From the NCBI GenBank assembly GCA_903930255.1, contig CAIYYA010000074.1, positions 1 to 35,436 on the forward strand: DNA of 35,436 nt. Reading direction: 5' to 3'. Positions within the stretch are counted from its first letter, which is position 1, and every line of letters begins with the position of its first letter. Below the pieces are notes generated by a model. The model was not told the origin of the DNA. It ran no database searches and saw nothing but the letters and a program-made list of their open reading frames with translations. Shown here piece after piece: positions 32,243-35,436 of this stretch. The DNA is from an uncultured beta proteobacterium. Its GTDB lineage: Bacteria; Pseudomonadota; Gammaproteobacteria; Burkholderiales; Burkholderiaceae_C. A program made the position numbers and the translations under genes.

Positions 32243-33484
32243 ATGAATGAAAAAGAAATTGCTTGCCAACTGTATGCCTGCGTCAATCGCTCTGGCAACA
32301 GCATCGACAAACGACGTTGTCTGATCGTGTTGCCTGAGCTCGTTCGCGCTCTTGCCAACGACATTGCCGCGACTTCCTATAGACCAGGCAGGATGACTGC
32401 TTTTGCGGTGCAAGACCCGAAGTTGCGCGAAATTCTTGCCCCCAGCTTTCGCGACCGTCTGGCCCAGCAATGGCTGGTGTCCGTCATCAGTCCGGTCATT
32501 GAAGCCCAATGGATAGATGACTGCTTCTCTAACCGGGTCGGCAAGGGCACGCACAGCGCCATTGACCGACTGCAACGCTTCATGCGCATGCCTGCCCACA
32601 GTCACTATTGCCAAATGGATATCCGTTCATTTTTTCCTTCCATCAACCGACGCACGCTGCTGGGTTTGTGGCAGTCCGAACTGGCAAGACTGCCGCATTC
32701 AGATCAAACCTGCGGCCAATTGGACGCTGTTGCGCGGTCAATCATTCTGCAAAACCCAATCATCCCCGCGCCCGTCATCAGTGGCGATGTGCGCCTGCTG
32801 CGTCAAATCCCGCCGCATAAATCACTTTTTTATGCACAACCCGGCATTGGCCTGCCCATCGGCAGCTTGTCGAGCCAGTTCTTTAGCAACGTCTATCTCA
32901 ACCCGCTGGATCAATTCATCAAGCACCAGCTCAAAATCAAAGGCTACTTGCGCTACGTGGACGACTTCATCATCCTGGGCAACGAGCCTCAAAAACTGCT
33001 TTTGCAGATGCATGACATCAATCAATTTTTGCTTGACACATTGCAACTACAACTGCACCCCGACAAAACCATACTGCAGCGCGTTGACCAAGGCGCTAAC
33101 TTTCTTGGCTACATCGCATTTGCGCACCACAGCTACGTGCGCGATCGCACCCTGCGCGCCTTGCGAAAACGCATTTATTTTTTCAACCACCTGCTCAACC
33201 CAGTGCAATACCCACACCGTCAGATCCTCCAGCACGGCGCCTGGTGGCAGTGGCTGGCGCTGCACCAACTCACGCCGCCGCTGCGGCCTCACCCCGTGCT
33301 GCTCAAGCGCATGCTGGCCACGCTCAACAGCTACTACGGCCAGCTCAGCCATGCCAATACCTACCACCTGCGGCGCAACATTTTTCACCACATGCTGGGC
33401 CCCATCAAACGCTACTTCATGCCTGGCGATGCCGTTTACACCAAATTGCGCATCAAGCCTGTCTGGCTGCTCTCACCCCCATGA
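32243..33484 (+). CDS. DGR reverse transcriptase
   Basis: 413 aa from ATG 32243 (MNEKEIACQLYACVNRSGN). Upstream frame to 32057 is antisense of avd and was left out. RT motifs: CFSNRVGKGTHSAIDRLQRF (94-113), QMDIRSFFPSI with the first catalytic Asp126 (124-134), GIGLPIGSLSSQFFSN (201-216) holding the DGR-type IGxxxSQ in place of the QGxxxSP of retrotransposons, YVDDF with Asp240 and Asp241 (238-242), and GANFLGY (284-290). It should copy TR RNA with adenine mutagenesis. No Shine-Dalgarno is visible before the ATG. The stop lies nine bases before the TR. Confidence 0.96.
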   Translation: MNEKEIACQLYACVNRSGNSIDKRRCLIVLPELVRALANDIAATSYRPGRMTAFAVQDPKLREILAPSFRDRLAQQWLVSVISPVIEAQWIDDCFSNRVGKGTHSAIDRLQRFMRMPAHSHYCQMDIRSFFPSINRRTLLGLWQSELARLPHSDQTCGQLDAVARSIILQNPIIPAPVISGDVRLLRQIPPHKSLFYAQPGIGLPIGSLSSQFFSNVYLNPLDQFIKHQLKIKGYLRYVDDFIILGNEPQKLLLQMHDINQFLLDTLQLQLHPDKTILQRVDQGANFLGYIAFAHHSYVRDRTLRALRKRIYFFNHLLNPVQYPHRQILQHGAWWQWLALHQLTPPLRPHPVLLKRMLATLNSYYGQLSHANTYHLRRNIFHHMLGPIKRYFMPGDAVYTKLRIKPVWLLSPP

Positions 33485-33493
33485 GTGGGCGTG

Positions 33494-33633
33494 GCTCTAG
33501 CGGACACAAGACACGTAGTTGTTGTTCGTGTCGTTGTTCCAGTTGACGTTGCCGTTGTTCAGGTTGACGTTGTAGTGGTTGCCCGAACCGTTGGCCGTGG
33601 AAGACCAGGTGTTGTTCAACGCCCAACCCTGAC
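33494..33633 (-). repeat. DGR template repeat (TR)
   Basis: 140 bp, aligned without gaps to VR at 34500-34639, offset 1006. Read on the minus strand it is full of AAC codons and translates as TWSSTANGSGNHYNVNLNNG followed by NVNWNNDTNNNYVSCVR, which is the mark of a TR. Adenines of the minus strand: 40 by hand count; 24 of them differ from VR. Only two non-adenine positions differ (33509 and 33575). The adenine strand is the minus strand, so the template RNA must be the minus-strand transcript, convergent with the RT gene. Confidence 0.96.
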
Positions 33634-33865
33634 AAAAATGCATCTTGACTCGTGCCGGGTAAACCCCAATCAGATCCACCCGGCTCGGTGACACCGTTTG
33701 CACCGTGTTCACCCCCATTGATGCGATCAGGCACAAGGCCTGACCGCGCAAGATGCCAGCCACATCCCCAAGTGGCCTGTTTTGTTTCAGCCGTAACCGA
33801 AACACCCATTAGGCACCCATGCATGGCACAGGCAGGATGAGAGCAAGCCAGAACCCAAAATATTG
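33634..33865 (-). other. Non-coding stretch upstream of TR
   Basis: 232 bases between the MutS-like gene and TR on the minus strand. Open frames reach through it (for example 33497-33805) but have no family resemblance outside the TR part. DGR template RNAs include functional flanks, so this is a candidate for the 5' part of the template RNA. Confidence 0.5.
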
Positions 33866-34393
33866 TCAGGCCACCTCGCTTTCTTGCTGGCTGCTGTGCC
33901 ACTGCTGCTGCAAATTGGCCACCAGATTTAGCGCCGCCAGGGGCGAGCTGGTGGCCAGATTGAACTGCAGCAATTGATTGACCAGCGCTTGCGCCAAATG
34001 CCCCGCTTGACCTGAATGCACCGGTAGGGCTGGTGTTGCCTCAACTCGGCTGGGTTGAAGCGGCAGCACCACACGCCAGGCATCGTAAAGCACCCGATCC
34101 ACCGCGCCAGCCAAGGGCCAACGCCAGATCAACGCGTCCAGTTGCGACGCCTGCACAAAGCCGGGCAAGGTACGTAGCAGCGTCAAAGGCACCCCGCACA
34201 CCACCCGATCCGTCCCTGCTGACTTGACAAAACGGCGCAGCGGCTTGCAGGCCAGCACCTGATGAATGAAGCCATAAGCCCCTTCGTTATAGGCACGCAC
34301 AAACAAGCCCTCCTGGTAAAGGTAAACCGCGCCTAGATCAGCCGCTTGGCGCGTGAATTTCGTTAATACCAAGGGCTCGACTTCGGATGGCAT
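33866..34393 (-). CDS. MutS-domain-I-like DGR accessory protein
   Basis: 175 aa from ATG 34393 (MPSEVEPLVLTKFTRQAADL), with GGAG eight bases upstream. The first 70 residues follow the MutS mismatch-binding domain: VLTKFTRQAADLGAVYLYQE in place of the MutS 'qy...k..ypd.llffr.GdFYe' segment, and DRVVCGVPLTLL in place of 'pmcGVPyha'. The MutS Phe-x-Glu is not kept in that form (YLYQEGLFVRAY). The C-terminal part (about 130-175) is helical. No ATPase domain. I recall MutS-like genes being catalogued near some DGRs. A role in directing or sparing mutagenised cDNA from repair is inference. A stretch in front (to 34477) is hydrophobic only because of a poly-T tract. Confidence 0.65.
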   Translation of the reverse strand: MPSEVEPLVLTKFTRQAADLGAVYLYQEGLFVRAYNEGAYGFIHQVLACKPLRRFVKSAGTDRVVCGVPLTLLRTLPGFVQASQLDALIWRWPLAGAVDRVLYDAWRVVLPLQPSRVEATPALPVHSGQAGHLAQALVNQLLQFNLATSSPLAALNLVANLQQQWHSSQQESEVA

Positions 34394-34405
34394 GCGATTG
34401 ACTCC

Positions 34406-34434
34406 AAAAAAAAATATCGCCGCGCTTCGCGCGG
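34406..34434 (-). terminator. Hairpin with T tract downstream of the VR gene
   Basis: Minus strand: CCGCGC-GAA-GCGCGG (34420-34434), then CGATA and nine T (34414-34406). This is an intrinsic terminator for the target gene, whose stop is about 68 bases upstream. DGRs such as that of Bordetella phage carry a hairpin after VR that aids retrohoming; that one lies nearer to VR, so that role is only a possibility here. The tract also precedes the ribosome binding site of the MutS-like gene. Confidence 0.7.
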
Positions 34435-34499
34435 ATTGACCAAAGACAAACAACCAAAAAAAAAACCAAAAAATCAAAAATCAAATTTCAAAACCCAAA
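34435..34499. other. A-rich low-complexity spacer after VR
   Basis: 65 bases with runs of A on the plus strand (T on the coding strand), between the end of VR and the hairpin. No gene. Its sharply biased composition contrasts with the GC-rich surroundings. Confidence 0.6.
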
Positions 34500-34639
34500 G
34501 CTCTAGCGGACACACGACACGTAGCCGTAGAGCGTGTCGACGCCCCAGCGGACGTTGCCGATGCCCAGGCCGACGCCGTATCGGTAGCCCGAACCGTCGG
34601 CCGTGGAAGACCAGGTGAGGTCCAACGCCCAACCCTGAC
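34500..34639 (-). repeat. DGR variable repeat (VR)
   Basis: 140 bp covering the last 45 codons of the target gene, its TAG stop (34503-34505) and the following three bases. Differences from TR: 24 at TR adenines, 2 elsewhere, no gaps. Fifteen residues differ from the TR translation, nearly all TR Asn codons: for example TWSSTADGSGYRYGVGLGIG. The 25 bp at the coding 3' end (34500-34524) are constant except for one T-to-G difference at 34515, which fits the IMH/IMH* difference that makes exchange one-way. Confidence 0.96.
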
Positions 34640-35436
34640 CATTCATCGCGCCAGAGCTGTACAGACTGCTCAGCTCGGGTTGAGTGGGCAGGCGCCAGCC
34701 GGTTTGGCCATTGAAGGTGCCAGCCGCGCAAAAGGCATTGGCGGTTGCCCAGTTGGCATATCCGCCAGGAATGCCCCAATTGTTGAAATCGCCCCCAAAG
34801 GTGGCGCTGCCGATGGTGTTGGGCGTCCAGGTCAGGCCACCTTGCACCACATAGCCTGCCGGCAGGGGTGCCCCCGTCACACTGGCCGTGGCGCTGGATA
34901 CAACCGGCGTACCGGTGGTTGGAGCCACGGTAGAGACCGGGGTCACTTCAAAGCTAATGGTGCTGCCCTGATCGGCGGCAACCAGCGTGTAAGTGCTGGC
35001 CGTGGCCCCCGGAATGGCAACCCCGCCACGCAGCCAGCGGAACGTGCTGGTGCCTTGCGGGTCGCTGTTGATGTCAGAGTAGGTGTAGCTGCCAGTCAGC
35101 ACTTGCCCCACCTGGGCGGTGCCGCTGATGGTCACATTGCTGACCGTGGGGGCAGCGGGGGCTGCGCCCGTTGTCACTGCCACGCTTTGCACTGCCGCCT
35201 GCACGTTGTTGGCGGCATCTTTAGCCACAAAATAAATCTTGTAAGCCGTCGATGCGCTCAGCCCACTGATAGCCGGTGTAGCAGCTACGTTCGCCGTCAT
35301 GGCAAAAGCCGTACCTGCTTGCACCGCTGCCACAGTGGGCGCTGCAGCAGCTGCGGCTTGTACCAGGTAATAGCCCGTGCCTGCTTCGTTAATGGTGGCG
35401 GATAGTGTTGTTGCTGTGTCGGTGGTGCCAGAAACA
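34503..35436 (-). CDS. DGR target protein: Ig/FN3-like repeats with C-type-lectin-like C-terminus, 5' partial
   Basis: 310 residues visible; the frame is open to the window end, so the N-terminus is missing. Order: a fibronectin-type-III-like domain (about 20-90, with SGLSASTAYKIYFVAKDAAN), an Ig-like domain (about 97-187, with GQVLTGSYTYSDINSDPQGT and FRWLRGGVAIPGATASTYTL), then a C-type-lectin-like domain of the DUF1566/FGE kind (about 190-310) with TGWRLPTQPELSSLYSSG and WSSTADGSGY. The VR fills about residues 267-310. Likely secreted or surface-anchored, serving as a diversified ligand-binding adhesin; transport signal lies outside the window. Confidence 0.92.
   Translation of the reverse strand, partial: VSGTTDTATTLSATINEAGTGYYLVQAAAAAAPTVAAVQAGTAFAMTANVAATPAISGLSASTAYKIYFVAKDAANNVQAAVQSVAVTTGAAPAAPTVSNVTISGTAQVGQVLTGSYTYSDINSDPQGTSTFRWLRGGVAIPGATASTYTLVAADQGSTISFEVTPVSTVAPTTGTPVVSSATASVTGAPLPAGYVVQGGLTWTPNTIGSATFGGDFNNWGIPGGYANWATANAFCAAGTFNGQTGWRLPTQPELSSLYSSGAMNGQGWALDLTWSSTADGSGYRYGVGLGIGNVRWGVDTLYGYVSCVR

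Larger units (their letters stand above)
31847..35436. mobile_element. Diversity-generating retroelement (DGR)
   Basis: Complete set of DGR parts: an Avd-like protein, a DGR-type reverse transcriptase, a template repeat, a variable repeat at the 3' end of a C-type-lectin-like target gene, and a MutS-domain-I-like accessory gene between the repeats. The target gene extends beyond the window. DGRs copy TR RNA with errors at adenines into cDNA and use it to replace VR, diversifying a binding protein. Orientation is unusual: Avd, TR and VR/target lie on the minus strand, the RT on the plus strand. Confidence 0.95.

Noticed and set aside
32237-32614. N-terminal extension of the Avd frame on the minus strand (126 residues upstream of MTMDQ)
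   Set aside because: It runs entirely antisense through the RT gene and has no family resemblance; Avd proteins are about 110-130 residues and the part after 32236 already has that length.
33497-33805. Minus-strand frame running through TR (102 residues) as a second target gene
   Set aside because: Only the TR part resembles the target; the AAC-rich content and lack of a lectin-like domain upstream identify it as the template, not a gene.
33453-33902. 149-residue minus-strand frame overlapping TR in another frame
   Set aside because: Repetitive Q/R/E composition comes from the AAC repeats of TR read out of frame; no family resemblance.
34394-34477. Hydrophobic N-terminal extension of the MutS-like protein as a signal or membrane segment
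   Set aside because: The phenylalanine-rich stretch is the translation of a T tract and hairpin; a GGAG site precedes the ATG at 34393 instead.
33484-34640. TR/VR pair as an ordinary gene-end duplication
   Set aside because: Almost all differences fall at adenines of one copy on one strand, and a DGR-type RT is adjacent; ordinary duplication gives no such bias.

Overview
The window reads as the chromosome of a betaproteobacterium, most likely of the Comamonadaceae (Rhodoferax/Polaromonas-like). Supporting signs are a phasin gene with apparent PhaR operators, the dapA-bamC pair, a lut lactate-oxidation operon, and several short AGCTATnAAA-type intergenic repeats of the sort found in that family. 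The taxonomic call is inference from gene content and style; there is no rRNA or tRNA gene in the window.

Bases 1-24300 are mostly ordinary housekeeping DNA. In order: an MFS transporter, a tiny membrane protein and a methyltransferase; dapA and bamC; a tight five-gene minus-strand operon combining two Roadblock/LC7-like proteins, an Aer-type PAS protein, a cytoplasmic PhnD-like binding protein and an unknown protein; a nitroreductase/thioesterase pair; a lutA-lutC-lutB operon; phasin phaP; an MscS-type channel, nhaA and an SH3-like secreted protein; a hipBA module; a DHH phosphoesterase; a small ferredoxin; and the run trhP / arfB / YhgE-like exporter / ylqF. aroC at 26.4-27.5 kb is the last clear housekeeping gene.

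Bases 24300-31750 are an accessory zone rich in intact and broken toxin-antitoxin genes. It holds a HigA-like remnant, a DUF433 antitoxin with a degenerate partner, MqsA with an internally deleted MqsR, an intact VapBC pair, DUF4160/DUF2442 fragments, one intact and one broken copy of an Rpn-type (PD-(D/E)XK) nuclease/transposase, and five copies of a REP-like repeat plus other long inverted repeats.

Bases 31847 to the window end hold a diversity-generating retroelement (DGR). A reverse transcriptase with the DGR motifs is preceded, divergently, by an Avd-type four-helix protein. Immediately downstream lies a 140-bp template repeat (TR, 33494-33633) that matches, without gaps and exactly 1006 bp away, a variable repeat (VR, 34500-34639) at the 3' end of a large surface-type protein with a C-type-lectin-like (DUF1566/FGE-type) C-terminus. 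By hand count 26 positions differ; 24 of them are adenines in the coding-strand TR (24 of 40 TR adenines against 2 of 100 other bases). A MutS-domain-I-like gene lies between VR and TR. The gene order and orientation (RT on the opposite strand from TR, VR and Avd) are unusual, and this is the most exciting system in the window.
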